Origin: Saccoglossus kowalevskii
Taxonomy: Eukaryota; Hemichordata; Enteropneusta; Harrimaniidae
DNA: 64,000 nt
Assembly (NCBI RefSeq): GCF_000003605.2
Contig: NW_003115029.1
Span: 1-64,000, forward strand
Direction of reading: 5' to 3'
The position numbers were made by a program, and so were the translations under genes. Positions 44,830 through 57,244 of this stretch are shown in pieces. Numbering within the stretch: the stretch's first letter is position 1; every line of letters begins with the position of its first letter. The notes under the pieces are model-generated. The model saw only the letters and a program-made list of their open reading frames with translations. It had not been told where the DNA came from and did no database searches.

Positions 44830-47400
44830 ATAAATGAATAAAAGCGAGATGAAAACAGCCTATATAAGCAGAGTATCACATGAGCTGACGGCCGTAAAAA
44901 TGATAGAAAACAGCATGCAAAGTTGGTAAAAGTGTTCGAAACGTTGGCGGAGTTATATGTATATTTAACCTAAGTCATTGGAATGCCAACCCCGCAGTTA
45001 AATTTCGAAAACATTAAGTAATTGTCTGGAAAATGCCAGATATATAAGCAGATTATCGCAACTGCAAACCGCAAATCGAAGACAAACTGCTTGCAAAGTT
45101 TTGAAAAACGATTGCAAAGTTTGTAGATTCGTTTGGGATTGTTACATATGATATTATATTGACGGGTTTCATAGTCAAAAGTTAGAAAACGTAAAACAAT
45201 ATTTCGTAAATTGCCGTTAAAGTAGCGAACTATTATTCGCAGCATGTAGAGGTCATAGGTCAATTCAAGAAGTTACTCGTACAAACGCTATCAGGTTTAA
45301 AACAGTGTCAAACATGAAATAGTCGCCAACTCGAGTATATTTCAAATTGCCTAACCAGTAGTGTTGGTAGGTGAAGAGACAAAGTTTAAAGTCAAGCTCA
45401 ATTTGGGCATGGGTAGTTCTTGCATGGGAGACTGCCTGAGAAAACCAGCTAGGGATTTTTTTGTTTCATCACATACATATCAAACATATGAGACAACGTT
45501 CGTGCATCTTTTTTTCACTGTAATGTCAATTATTTTTAGTAGAAAAACATGGAAATTTAGGCATGTTTTCAAGTTCATGAACATTTTTCCAATTTCTCTG
45601 TTATTTTTGGAGATCAAGTTGGTGATGATGTCGGCACATAGTGGGGTTTGACCTGTTAACGTACCGTGAAAAGTCGTACAAAGTGAACGCAAAGTTGTGC
45701 AAAGTGATTGGAAAGTTTGTAGATATATTTGTATGCTTGACCTAACTTGTTGGCATAGAGAAACCCGCAGTTGTAAAGTCAAATAAATGAATAAAAGCGA
45801 GATGAAAACAGCCTATATAAGCAGAGTATCACATGAGCTGACTGGCCGTAAAAATGATAGAAAACAGCATGCAAAGTTGGTAAAAGTGTTCGAAACGTTG
45901 GCGGAGTTACATGTATATTTAACCTAAGTCATTGGAATGCCAACCCCGCAGTTAAATTTCGAAAACATTAAGTAATTGTCTGGAAAATGCCAGATATATA
46001 AGCAGATTATCGCAACTGCAAACCGCAAATCGAAGACAAACTGCTTGCAAAGTTTTGAAAAACGATTGCAAAGTTTGTAGATTCGTTTGGGAATGTTACA
46101 TATGATATTATATTGACGGGTTCCATAGTCAAAAGTTATAAAACGTAAAACAATATTTCGTAAATTGCCGTTAAAGTAGCGAACTATTATTCGCAGAATG
46201 TAGAGGTCATAGGTCAATTCAAGAAGTTACTCGTACAAACGCTATCAGGTTTAAAAGAGTGTCAAACATGAAATAGTCGCCAACTCGAGTATATTTCAAA
46301 TTGCGTAACCAGTAGTGTTGGTAGGTGAAGAGACAAAGTTTAAAGTCAAGCTCAATAGGGCATGGGTAGTTCTTGCATGGGAGACTGCTGAGAAAACCCA
46401 GCTAGGGATTTTTTTTTTGTTTCATCACATACATATCAAACACATGAGACAACGTTCGTGCATCTTTTTTTCACTGTAATGTCAATTATTTTTAGTAGAA
46501 AAACATGGAAATTTAGGCATGTTTTCAAGTTCATGAACATTTTTCCAATTTCTCTGTTATTTTTGGAGATCAAGTTGGTGATGATGTCGGCACATAGTGG
46601 GGTTTGACCTGTTAACGTACCGTGAAAAGTCGTACAAAGTGAACGCAAAGTTGTGCAAAGTGATTGGAAAGTTTGTAGATATATTTGTATGCTTGACCTA
46701 ACTTGTTGGCATATAGAAACCCGCAGTTGTAAAGTCAAATAAATGAATAAAAGCGAGATGAAAACAGCCTATATAAGCAGAGTATCACATGAGCTGACTG
46801 GCCGTAAAAATGATAGAAAACAGCATGCAAAGTTGGTAAAAGTGTTCGAAACGTTGGCGGAGTTACATGTATATTTAACCTAAGTCATTGGAATGCCAAC
46901 CCCGCAGTTAAATTGCGAAAACATTAAGTAATTGTCTGGAAAATGCCAGATATATAAGCAGATTATCGCAACTGCAAACCGCAAATCGAAGACAAACTGC
47001 TTGCAAAGTTTTGAAAAACGATTGCAAAGTTTGTAGGTTCGTTTGGGAATGTTACATATGATATTATATTGACGGGTTCCATAGTCAAAAGTTAGAAAAC
47101 GTAAAACAATATTTCGTAAATTGCCGTTAAAGTAGCGAACTATTATTCGCAGCATGTAGAGGTCATAGGTCAATTCAAGAAGTTACTCGTACAAACGCTA
47201 TCAGGTTTAAAACAGTGTCAAACATGAAATAGTCGCCAACTCGAGTATATTTCAAATTGCGTAACCAGTAGTGTTGGTAGGTGAAGAGACAAAGTTTAAA
47301 GTCAAGCTCAATAGGGCATGGGTAGTTCTTGCATGGGAGACTGCCTGAGAAAACCAGCTAGGGATTTTTTTTTTGTTTCATCACATACATATCAAACACA
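44830..47400 (+). repeat. Monomers M48 to mid-M50, eta block
   Basis: Eta hallmarks are TAATTGTCTGGAAAATG, ATTATCGCAACTGC, GTTAGAAAACG, GTAGCGAACT, CCAACTCGAGTATATTTC, GCATGGGTAGTTC and CAGCTAGGGATTTTTT. In M50 the sub-unit B word is GTAGGTTCGTTTGGG (near 47033), shared with M57 and M58 seven and eight units downstream. Confidence 0.88.
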
Positions 47401-48646
47401 TGAGACAACGTTCGTGCATCTTTTTTTCACTGTAATGTCAATTATTTTTAGTAGAAAAACATGGAAATTTAGCATGTTTTCAAGTTCATGAACATTTTTC
47501 CAATTTCTCTGTTATTTTTGGAGATCAAGTTGGTGATGATGTGGCAAATAGTGGGGTTTGACCTGTAACGTAGCGGGAAAAGTCGTACAAAGTGACGCAA
47601 AGTTGTGCAAAGTGATTGGAAAGTTGTAGATATATTTGTATGCTGACTTAAATTGTTGGCATATAGAAACCCGCAGTTGTAAAGTCAAATAAATGAATAA
47701 AAGCGAGATGAAAACAGCCTGTATAAGCAGAGTATCACATGAGCTGACTGACCGTAAAAATGATAGAAAACAGCATGCAAAATTGGTAAAAGCGAGCGAA
47801 ACGTTGGCGGAGTTTCATGTATATTTAACCTAAGTCATTGGAATGCCAACCCCGCAGTTAAATTTCGAAAACATTAAGTAATAGTCAAGAAAATGCCAGA
47901 TATAGAAGCAGATTATGGCAACTGCAAACCGAAAATCGAAGACAAACTGCTTGCAAAGTTTTGAAAAACGATTGCAAAGTTTGTAGATTCGTTTGGGAAT
48001 GTTACATATGATATTATATTGACGGGTTCCATAGTCAAAAGTTCGAAAACGTAAAACAATATTTCGTAAATTGCCGTTAAAGTAGCGTTCTATTATTCAC
48101 AACATGCAGAGGTCATAGGTCAATTTAAGAAGTTACTCGTACAAACGCTATCAGGTTTAAAACAGTGTCAAACATGAAATAGTCGCCAACGCGAATATAT
48201 TTCAAATTGCGTAAGCAGTAGTGTGGGTAGGTGAAGAGACAAAGTTTAAAGTCAGGCTCAGTCGGACCTGGTTAGTTCTTGCATGGGAGACTGCCTGAGA
48301 AAACCAGCTAGGGAATTTTTTTTTGGTTTCATCACATACATATCAAACACATGAGACAATGTTCGTGGATCTTTTTTTCACTGTGATGTAAATTATTTTT
48401 AGTAGAAAAACATGGAAATTCAGGCATGTTTTCAAGTTCATGAACATTTTTCCAATTTCTCTGTTATTTTTGGAGATCAAGTTGGTGATGATGTCGGCAC
48501 ATAGTGGGGTTTGACCTGTTAACGTAGCGTGAAAAGTCGTACAAAGTGAACGCAAAGTTGTGCAAAGTGATTGGAAAGTTTGTAGATATATTTGTATGCT
48601 TTGACCTAAATTGTTGGCATATAGAAACCCGCAGTTGTAAAGTCAA
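47401..48646 (+). repeat. Mid-M50 and M51, second delta block
   Basis: The end of M50 (47466-47650) has at least seven small losses or changes (TTAGCATG, GTGGCAAATAG, GTAACGTAGCGGG, GTGACGC, AAGTTGTAGAT). M51 then carries the delta set: AAAAGCGAGCG, GATATAGAAGC, TTCTATTATTCACAACATG, CAACGCGAATATATTTC, CTCAGTCGG, GTGGATC and GGAAATTCAGGC, as at 25.4-27.3 kb. Confidence 0.88.
47466..47650 (+). other. Indel-rich stretch in M50
   Basis: At least seven small departures from all neighbours occur in 185 bases: TTAGCATG, GTGGCAAATAG, CTGTAACG, AGCGGGAAAAG, GTGACGC, AAGTTGTAG, GCTGACTTAAA. It lies exactly where the eta type changes to delta, so it may mark a poorly resolved assembly join or a real recombination scar. 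Confidence 0.55.
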
Positions 48647-49745
48647 TAAATGAATAAAAGCGAGACGACAACAGCCTATATAAGCAGAGTATCACATGAG
48701 CTGACTGACCACAAAAATGATAGAAAACAGCATGCAAAGTTGGTAAAAGTGTTCGAAACGTTCGCGGAGTTACATGTATATTTAACCTAAGTCATTGGAA
48801 TGCCAACCCCGCAGTTAAATTTCGAAAACATTAAGTAATTATCTGGAAAATGCCAGATATATAAGCAGATTATGGCAACTGCAAACCGTAAATCGAAGAC
48901 AAACTGCTTTCTAGGTTTTGAAAAACGATAGCAAAGTTTGTAGATTCGTTTGGGAATGTTACATATGATATTATATTGACGGGTTACATAGTCAAAAGTT
49001 CGAAAACTTAAAAAAATATTTCGTAAATTGCCGTTAAAGTAGCGTACTATTATTCGCAGCATGTAGAGGTCATAGGTCAATTCAAGAAGTTACTCGTACA
49101 AACGCTATCAGGTTTAAAACAGTGTCAAACATGAAATAGTCGCCAGATCGGGCATATTTCACATTGCGTAACTAGTAGTGTTGGTAGGTGAAGAGACAAA
49201 GTTTAAAGTCAAGCTCAATTGGCATGGTTAGTTCTTGCATGGGAGACTGCCTGAGAAAACCAGCTAGGGAATTTTTGTTTTGGTTTCATCACATACATAT
49301 CAAACATATGAGACAATGTTCGTGCATCTTTTTTTCACTGTAATGTCAATTATTTTTAGTAGAAAAACATGGAAATTTAGGCATGTTTTCAAGTTCATGA
49401 ACATTTTTCCAATTTCTCTATTATTTTTGGAGATCATATTGGTGATGATGTCGGCACATAGTGGGGTTTGACCTGTTAACGTACCGTGAAAAATCGTACA
49501 AAGTGAATGCAAAGTTGTGCAAAGTGATTGGAAAGTTTGTAGATATATTTGTATGCTTGACCTAACTTGTTGGCATATAGAAACCCGCAGTTGTAAAGTC
49601 AAATAAATGAATAAAAGCGAGACGACAACAGCCTATATAAGCAGAGTATCACATGAGCTGACTGACCGCAAAAATGATAGAAAACAGCATGCAAAGTTGG
49701 TAAAAGTGTTCGAAACGTTGGCGGAGTTACATGTATATTTAACCC
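48647..49745 (+). repeat. M52 and start of M53, third beta block
   Basis: M52 carries GAGACGACAAC, CTTTCTAGGTTTTG, GGGTTACATAG, AAACTTAAAAAAATATTTCG, TTTCACATTGCG, CAATTGGCATGG and GATCATATTGG. M53 begins GAGACGACAAC with ACCGCAAAAATG and then changes to eta/kappa type near 49745. The region about 49.15-49.75 kb matches 22.43-23.02 kb very closely, offset 26,726 bp (28 units). Confidence 0.9.
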
Positions 49746-52471
49746 TAAGTCATTGGAATGCCAACCCCGCAGTTAAATTTCGAAAACATTAAATAATTGT
49801 CTGGAAAATGCCAGATATATAAGCAGATTATCGCAACAGCAAACCGCAAATCAAAGACAAACTGCTTGCAAAGTTTTGAAAAACGATTGCAAAGTTTGTA
49901 AATTCGTTTGGGAATGTTACATATGATATTATATTGACGGGTTCCATAGTCAAAAGTTAGAAAACGTAAAACAATATTTCGTAAATTGCCGTTAAAGTAG
50001 CGAACTATTATTCGCAGAATGTAGAGGTCATAGGTCAATTCAAGAAGTTACTCGTACAAACGCTATCAGGTTTAAAACAGTGTCAAACATGAAATAGTCG
50101 CCAACTCGAGTATATTTCAAATTGCGTGACCAGTAGTTTTGGTAGGTGAAGAACAAAGTATAAAGTCAAGCTCTATCGGGCATGGTTATTTTCGTGCGTG
50201 GGAGACTGCCTGAGAAAACCAGCTAGGGAAATTTGTTTTGGTTTCATCACATACATATCAAACATATGAGACAACGTTCGTGCATCTTTTTTTCACTGTA
50301 ATGTCAATTATTTTTAGTAGAAAAACATGGAAATTTACGCATGTTTTCAAGTTCATGAACATTTTTCCAATTTCTCTATTATTTTTGGAGATCAAGTTGG
50401 TGATGATGTCGGCACATAGTGGGGTTTGACCTGTTAACGTAGCTGTGAAAATTCGTACAAAGTGAACGCAAAGTTGTGCAAAGTGATTGGAAAGTTTGTA
50501 GATATATTTGTATGCTTGACCTACATTGTTGGCAATAGAAACCCGCAGTTGTAAAGTCAAATAAATGAATAAAAGCGAGATGAAAACAGCCTATATAAGC
50601 AGAGTATCACATGAGCTGACTGACCGTAAAAATGATAGAAAACAGCATGCAAAGTTGGTAAAAGCGTGCGAAACTTTGGCGGAGTTACATGTATATTTAA
50701 CCTAAGTCATTGGAATGCCAACCCCGCAGTTAAATTTCGAAAACATTAAGTAAAAGTCAAGAAAATGCCAGATATATAAGCAGATTATGGCAACTGCAAA
50801 CCGAAAATCGAAGACAAACTGCTTGCAAAGTTTTGAAAAACGATTGCAAAGTTTGTAGATTCGTTTGGGAATGTTACATATGATATTATATTGACGGGTT
50901 CCATAGTCAAAAGTTCGAAAACGTAAAACAATATTTCGTAAATTGCCGTTAAAGTAGCGTACTATTATTCGCAGCATGTAGAGGTCATAGGTCAATTCAA
51001 GAAGTTACTCGTACAAACGCTATCAGGTTTAAAACAGTGTCAAACATGAAATAGTCGCCAGATCGAGCATATTTCAAATTGCGTAAGCAGTAGTGTTGGT
51101 AGGTGAATAGACAAAGTTTAAAGTCAATCTCAATCGGGCATGGTTAGTTCTTGCATGGGAGACTGCCTGAGAAAACCAGCTAGGGAATTTTTTTTGGTTT
51201 CATCACATACATATCAAACATATGAGACAACGTTCGTGCATCTTTTTTTCACTGTAATGTCAATTATTTTTAGTAGAAAAACATGGAAATTTAGGCATGT
51301 TTTCAAGTTCATGAACTTTTTTCCAATTTCTCTGTTATTTTTGGAGATCAAGTTGGTGATGATGTTGGCACATAGTGGGGTTTGACCTGTTAACGTAGCG
51401 TGAAATTTCGTACAAAGTGAACGCAAAGTTGTGCAAAGTGATTGGAAAGTTTGTAGACATATTTGTATGCTTGACCTAAATTGTTGGCATATAGAAACCC
51501 GCAGTTGTAAAGTCAAATAAATGAATTAAAGCGAGATGAAAACAGCCTATATAAGCAGAGTATCACATGAGCTGACTGACCGTAAAAATGATAGAAAACA
51601 GCATGCAAACTTGGTAAAAGCGAGCGAAACGTTGGCGGAGTTTCATGTATATTTAACCTAAGTCATTGGAATGCCAACCCCGCAGTTAAATTTCGAAAAC
51701 ATTAAGTAATAGTCAAGAAAATGCCAGATATAGAAGCAGATTATGGCAACTGCAAACCGAAAATCGAAGACAAACTGCTTGCAAAGTTTTGAAAAACGAT
51801 TGCAAAGTTTGTAGATTCGTTTGGGAATGTTACATATGATATTATATTGACGGGTTCCATAGTCAAAAGTTCGAAAACGTAAAACAATATTTCGTAAATT
51901 GCCGTTGAAGTAGCGTACTATTATTCGCAGCATGTAGAGGTCATAGGTCAATTCAAGAAGTTACTCGTACAAACGCTATCAGGTTTAAAACAGTGTCAAA
52001 CATGAAATAGTCGCCAGATCGAGCATATTTCAAATTGCGTAAGCAGTAGTGTTGGTAGGTGAAGAGACAAAGTTTAAAGTCAAGCTCAATCGGGCATGGT
52101 TAGTTCTTGCATGGGAGACTACTGAGAAAACAGCTAGGGATTTTTTTTTTCGTTTCATCACATACATATCAAACAAATGAGACAATGTTCGTGGATCTTT
52201 TTTTCACTGTGATGTAAATTATTTTTAGTAGAAAAACATGGAAATTTAGGCATGTTTTCAAGTTCCTGAACATTTTTCCAATTTCTCTATTATTTTTGGA
52301 GATCAAGTTGGTGATGATGTTGGCACATAGTGGGGTTTGACCTGTTAACGTAGCGTGAAATTTCGTACAAAGTGAACGCAAAGTTGTGCAAAGTGATTGG
52401 AAAGTTTGTAGATACATTTGTATGCTTGACCTAACTTGTTGGCATATAGAAACCCGCAGTTGTAAAGTCAA
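49746..52471 (+). repeat. Rest of M53 (kappa), M54-M55 (gamma)
   Basis: M53 carries GCAAATCAAAGAC, CCAGTAGTTTTGG, AAAGTATAAAGTC and GCTCTATCGGG (kappa). M54 carries AAAAGTCAAG, GTAAGCAGTAG, GGTGAATAGACAAAG, CAATCTCAATCGGG and GTAGCGTGAAATTTCG, shared with M61-M62 and, at its 3' end, with M3. M55 has a delta-like patch near 52.15-52.23 kb (GTGGATC, GTGATGTAAATT). Confidence 0.86.
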
Positions 52472-55336
52472 ATAAATGACTAAAAGCGAAATGAAAACAG
52501 CCTATATAAGCAGAGTATCACATGAGCTGACTGACCGTAAAAATGATAGAAAACAGCATGCAAAGATGGTAAAAGCGTGCGAAACGTTGGCGGAGTTACA
52601 TGTATATTTAACCTAAGTCATTGGAATGCCAACCCCGCAGTTAAATTTCGAAAACATTAAGTAAAAGTCAAGAAAATGCCAGATATATAAGCAGATTATG
52701 GCAACTGCAAACCGAAAATCGAAGACAAACTGCTTGCAAAGTTTTGAAAAACGATTGCAAAGTTTGTAGATTCGTTTGGGAATGTTACATATGATATTAT
52801 ATTGACGGGTTCCATAGTCAAAAGTTCGAAAACGTAAAACAATACTTTGTAAATTGCCGTTAAATTAGCGTACTATTATTCGCAGCATGTAGAGGTCATA
52901 GGTCAATTCAAGAAGTTACTCGTACAAACGCTATCAGGCATAAAACAGTGTCAAACATGAAATAGTCGCCAGATCGAGTATATTACAAATTGCGTAACCA
53001 GTAGTGTTGGTAGGTGAAGAGACAAAGTTTAAAGTCAAGCTCCATCGGGCATGGTTAGTTCTTGCATGGGAGACTGCCTGAGAAAACCACCTAGGGAAAT
53101 TTTTGTTGGTTTCATCACATACATATCAAACATATGAGACAACGTTCGTGCATCTTTTTTTCACTGTAATGTCAATTATTTTCAGTAGAAAAACATGGAA
53201 ATTTAGGCATGTTTTCAAGTTCATGAACATTTTTCCAATTTCTCTATTATTTTTGGAGATCAAGTTGGTGATGATGTCGGCACATAGTGGGGTTTGACCT
53301 GTTAACGTACCGTGAAAAGTCATACAAAGTGAACGCAAAGTTGTGCAAAGTGATTGGAAAGTTTGTAGATATATTTGTACGCTTGACCTAACTTGTTGGC
53401 ATATAGAAACCCGCAGTTGTAAAGTCAAATAAATGAATAAAAGCGAGATGAAAACAGCCTATATCAGCAGAGTATCACATGAGCTGACTGGCCGTAAAAA
53501 TGATAGAAAACAGCATGCAAAGTTGGTAAAAGTGTTCGAAACGTTGGCGGAGTTACATGTATATTTAACCTAAGTCATTGGAATGCCAACCCCGCAGTTA
53601 AATTTCGAAAACATTAAGTAATTGTCTGGAAAATGCCAGATATATAAGCAGATTATCGCAACTGCAAACCGCAAATCGAAGACAAACTGCTTGCAAAGTT
53701 TTGAAAAACGATTGCAAAGTTTGTAGGTTCGTTTGGGAATGTTACATATGATATTATATTGACGGGTTCCATAGTCAAAAGTTAGAAAACGTAAAACAAT
53801 ATTTCGTAAATTGCCGTTAAAGTAGGGAACTATTATTCGCAGCATGTAGAGGTCATAGGTCAATTCAAGAAGTTACTCGTACAAACGCTATCAGGTTTAA
53901 AACAGTGTCAAACATGAAATAGTCGCCAACTCGAGTATATTTCAAATTGCGTAACCAGTAGTGTTGGTAGGTGAAGAGACAAAGTTTAAAGTCAAGCTCA
54001 ATCGGGCATGGGTAGTTCTTGCATGGGAGACTGCCTGAGAAAACCAGCTAGGGATTTTTTTTTGTTTCATCACATACATATCAAACATATGAGACAACGT
54101 TCGTGCATCTTTTTTTCACTGTAATGTCAATTATTTTTAGTAGAAAAACATGGAAATTTAGGCATGTTTTCAAGTTCATGAACATTTTTCCAATTTCTCT
54201 GTTATTTTTGGAGATCAAGTTGGTGATGATGTCGGCACATAGTGGGGTTTGACCTGTTAACGTACCGTGAAAAGTCGTACAAAGTGAACGCAAAGTTGTG
54301 CAAAGTGATTGGAAAGTTTGTAGATATATTTGTATGCTTGACCTAACTTGTTGGCATATAGAAACCCGCAGTTGTAAAGTCAAATAAATGAATAAAAGCG
54401 AGATGAAAACAGCCTATATAAGCAGAGTATCACATAAGCTGACTGGCCGTAAAAATGATAGAAAACAGCATGCAAAGTTGGTAAAAGTGTTCGAAACGTT
54501 GGCGGAGTTACATGTATATTTAACCTAAGTCATTGGAATGCCAACCCCGCAGTTAAATTTCGAAAACATTAAGTAATTGTCTGGAAAATGCCAGATATAT
54601 AAGCAGATTATCGCAACTGCAAACCGCAAATCGAAGACAAACTGCTTGCAAAGTTTTGAAAAACGATTGCAAAGTTTGTAGGTTCGTTTGGGAATGTTAC
54701 ATATGATATTATATTGACGGGTTCCATAGTCAAAAGTTAGAAAACGTAAAACAATATTTCGTAAATTGCCGTTAAAGTAGCGAACTATTATTCGCAGCAT
54801 GTAGAGGTCATAGGTCAATTCAAGAAGTTACTCGTACAAACGCTATCAGGTTTAAAACAGTGTCAAACATGAAATAGTCGCCAACTCGAGTATATTTCAA
54901 ATTGCGTAACCAGTAGTGTTGGTAGGTGAAGAGACAAAGTTTAAAGTCCAACTCAATCGGCATGGGTAGTTCTTGCATGGGAGACTGCCTGAGAAAACCA
55001 GCTAGGGATTTTTTTTTGTTTCATCACATACATATCAAACATATGAGACAACGTTCGTGCATCTTTTTTTCACTGTAATGTCAATTATTTTTAGTAGAAA
55101 AACATGGAAATTTAGGCATGTTTTCAAGTTCATGAACATTTTTCCAATTTCTCTGTTATTTTTGGAGATCAAGTTGGTGATGATGTCGGCACATAGTGGG
55201 GTTTGACCTGTTAACGTACCGTGAAAAGTCGTACAAAGTGAACGCAAAGTTGTGCAAAGTGATTGGAAAGTTTGTAGATATATTTGTATGCTTGACCTAC
55301 TTGTTGGCATATAGAAACCCGCAGTTGTAAAGTCAA
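52472..55336 (+). repeat. M56-M58; M57-M58 form the second eta block
   Basis: M56 has AATACTTTGTAAATTG, CAGGCATAAAACAG and ACCACCTAGGG. M57 and M58 are near-identical to each other and to M50: TAATTGTCTGG, ATTATCGCAAC, GTAGGTTCGTTTGGG, GTTAGAAAACG, GCGAACT (GGGAACT in M57), CCAACTCGAG and GCATGGGTAG. Confidence 0.88.
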
Positions 55337-57244
55337 ATAAATGATAAAGCGAGATGAAACAGCCTATATAAGCAGAGTATCACATGAGCTGACTGGCCGT
55401 AAAAATGATAGAAAACAGCATGCAAAGTTGGTAAAAGTGTTCGAAACGTTGGCGGAGTTACATGTATATTTAACCTAAGTCATTGGAATGCCAACCCCTC
55501 AGTTAAATTTCGAAAACATTAAGTAATTGTCTGGAAAATGCCAGATATATAAGCAGATTATCGCAACTGCAAACCGAAAATCAAAGACAAACTGCTTGCA
55601 AAGTTTTGAAAAACGATTGCAAAGTTTGTAGATTCGTTTGGGAATGTTACATATGATATTATATTGAAGGGTTCCATAGTCAAAAATTAGAAAACGTAAA
55701 ACAATATTTCGTAAATTGCCGTTAAAGTAGCGAACTATTATTCGCAGCATGTAGAGGTCATAGGTCAATTCAAGAAGTTACTCGTACAAACGCTATCAGG
55801 TTTAAAACAGTGTCAAACATGAAATAGTCGCCAACTCGAGTATATTTCAAATTGCGTATCCAGTAGTTTTGGTAGGTGAAGAGACAAAGTATAAAGTCAA
55901 GCTCTATCGGGCATGGTTAGTTCTTGCATGGGAGACTGCCTGAGAAAACCAGCTAGGGAAATTTTTTTTGGTTTCATCACATACATATCAAACATATGAG
56001 ACAACGTTCGTGCATCTTTTTTTCACTGTAATGTCAATTATTTTCATTAGAAAAACATGGAAATTTAGGCATGTTTTCAAGTTCATGAACATTTTTCCAA
56101 TTTCTCTATTATTTTTGGAGATCAAGTTGGTGATGATGTCGGCACATAGTGGGGTTTGACCTGTTAACGTACCGTGAAAAATCGTACAAAGTGAACGCAA
56201 AGTTGTGCAAAGTGATTGGAAAGTTTGTAGATATATTTGTATGCTTGACCTAACTTGTTGGTATATAGAAACCCGCAGTTGTAAAGTCAAATAAATGAAT
56301 AAAAGCGAGATGAAAACAGCCTATATAAGCAGAGTATCACATGAGCTGTCTGGCCGTAACAATGAAAGAAAACAGCATGCAAAGTTGGTAAAAGTGTTCG
56401 AAACTTTGGCGGAGTTACATGTATATTTAACCTAAGTCATTGGAATGCCAACCCCGTAGTTAAATTTCGAAAACATTAAGTAAAAGTCAAGAAAATGCCA
56501 GATATGTAAGCAGATTATGGCTACTGCAAACCGAAAATCGAAGACAAACTGCTTGCAAAGTTTTGAAAAACGATTGCAAAGTTTGTAGATTCGTTTGGGA
56601 ATGTAACATATGATATTATATTGACGGGTTCCATAGTCAAAGTTCGAAAATGTAAAACATACTTTGTAATTGCCGTTAAATTAGCGTACTGTTATTCGCA
56701 GCATGTAGAGGTCATAGGTCAATTCAAGAAGTTACTCGTACAAACGCTATCAAGTTTAAATCAGTGTCAAACATGAAATAGTCGCCAATTCAAGTATATT
56801 TCAAATTGCGTAAGCAGTAGTGTGGGTAGGTGAAGAGACAAAGTTTAAAGTCAAGCTCAGTCGGGCATGGTTAGTTCTTGCATGGGAGACTGCCTGAGAA
56901 AACCAGCTAGGGAATATTCTTTTGCTTTCATTACATATATATCACACATATGAGACAACGTTCGTGCATCTTTTTTTCACTGTAATGTCAATTATTTTTA
57001 GTAGAAAAACATGGAAATTTAGGCATGTTTTCAAGTTCATGAACATTTTTCCAATTTGTCTGTTATTTTTGGCAATCAAGTTGGTGATGATGTCGGCACA
57101 TAGTGGGGTTTGACCTGTTAACGTACCGTGAAAAGTCGTACAAAGTGAACGCAAATTTGTGCAAAGTGATTGGAAAGTTTGTAGATATATTTGTATGCTT
57201 GACCTAACTTGTTGGCATATAGAAATCCGCAGTTGTAAAGTCAA
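55337..57244 (+). repeat. M59 (kappa) and M60 (mixed)
   Basis: M59 repeats the kappa set (ATCAAAGACAAAC, CAAAAATTAGAAAACG, GTATCCAGTAGTTTTGG, AAAGTATAAAGTC, GCTCTATCGGG, TTTTCATTAG) of M38, offset 20,030 bp (21 units). M60 carries GCTGTCTGGCCGTAAC and has small losses near 56640-56680; its T-region is GGGAATATTCTTTTGC. Confidence 0.85.
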
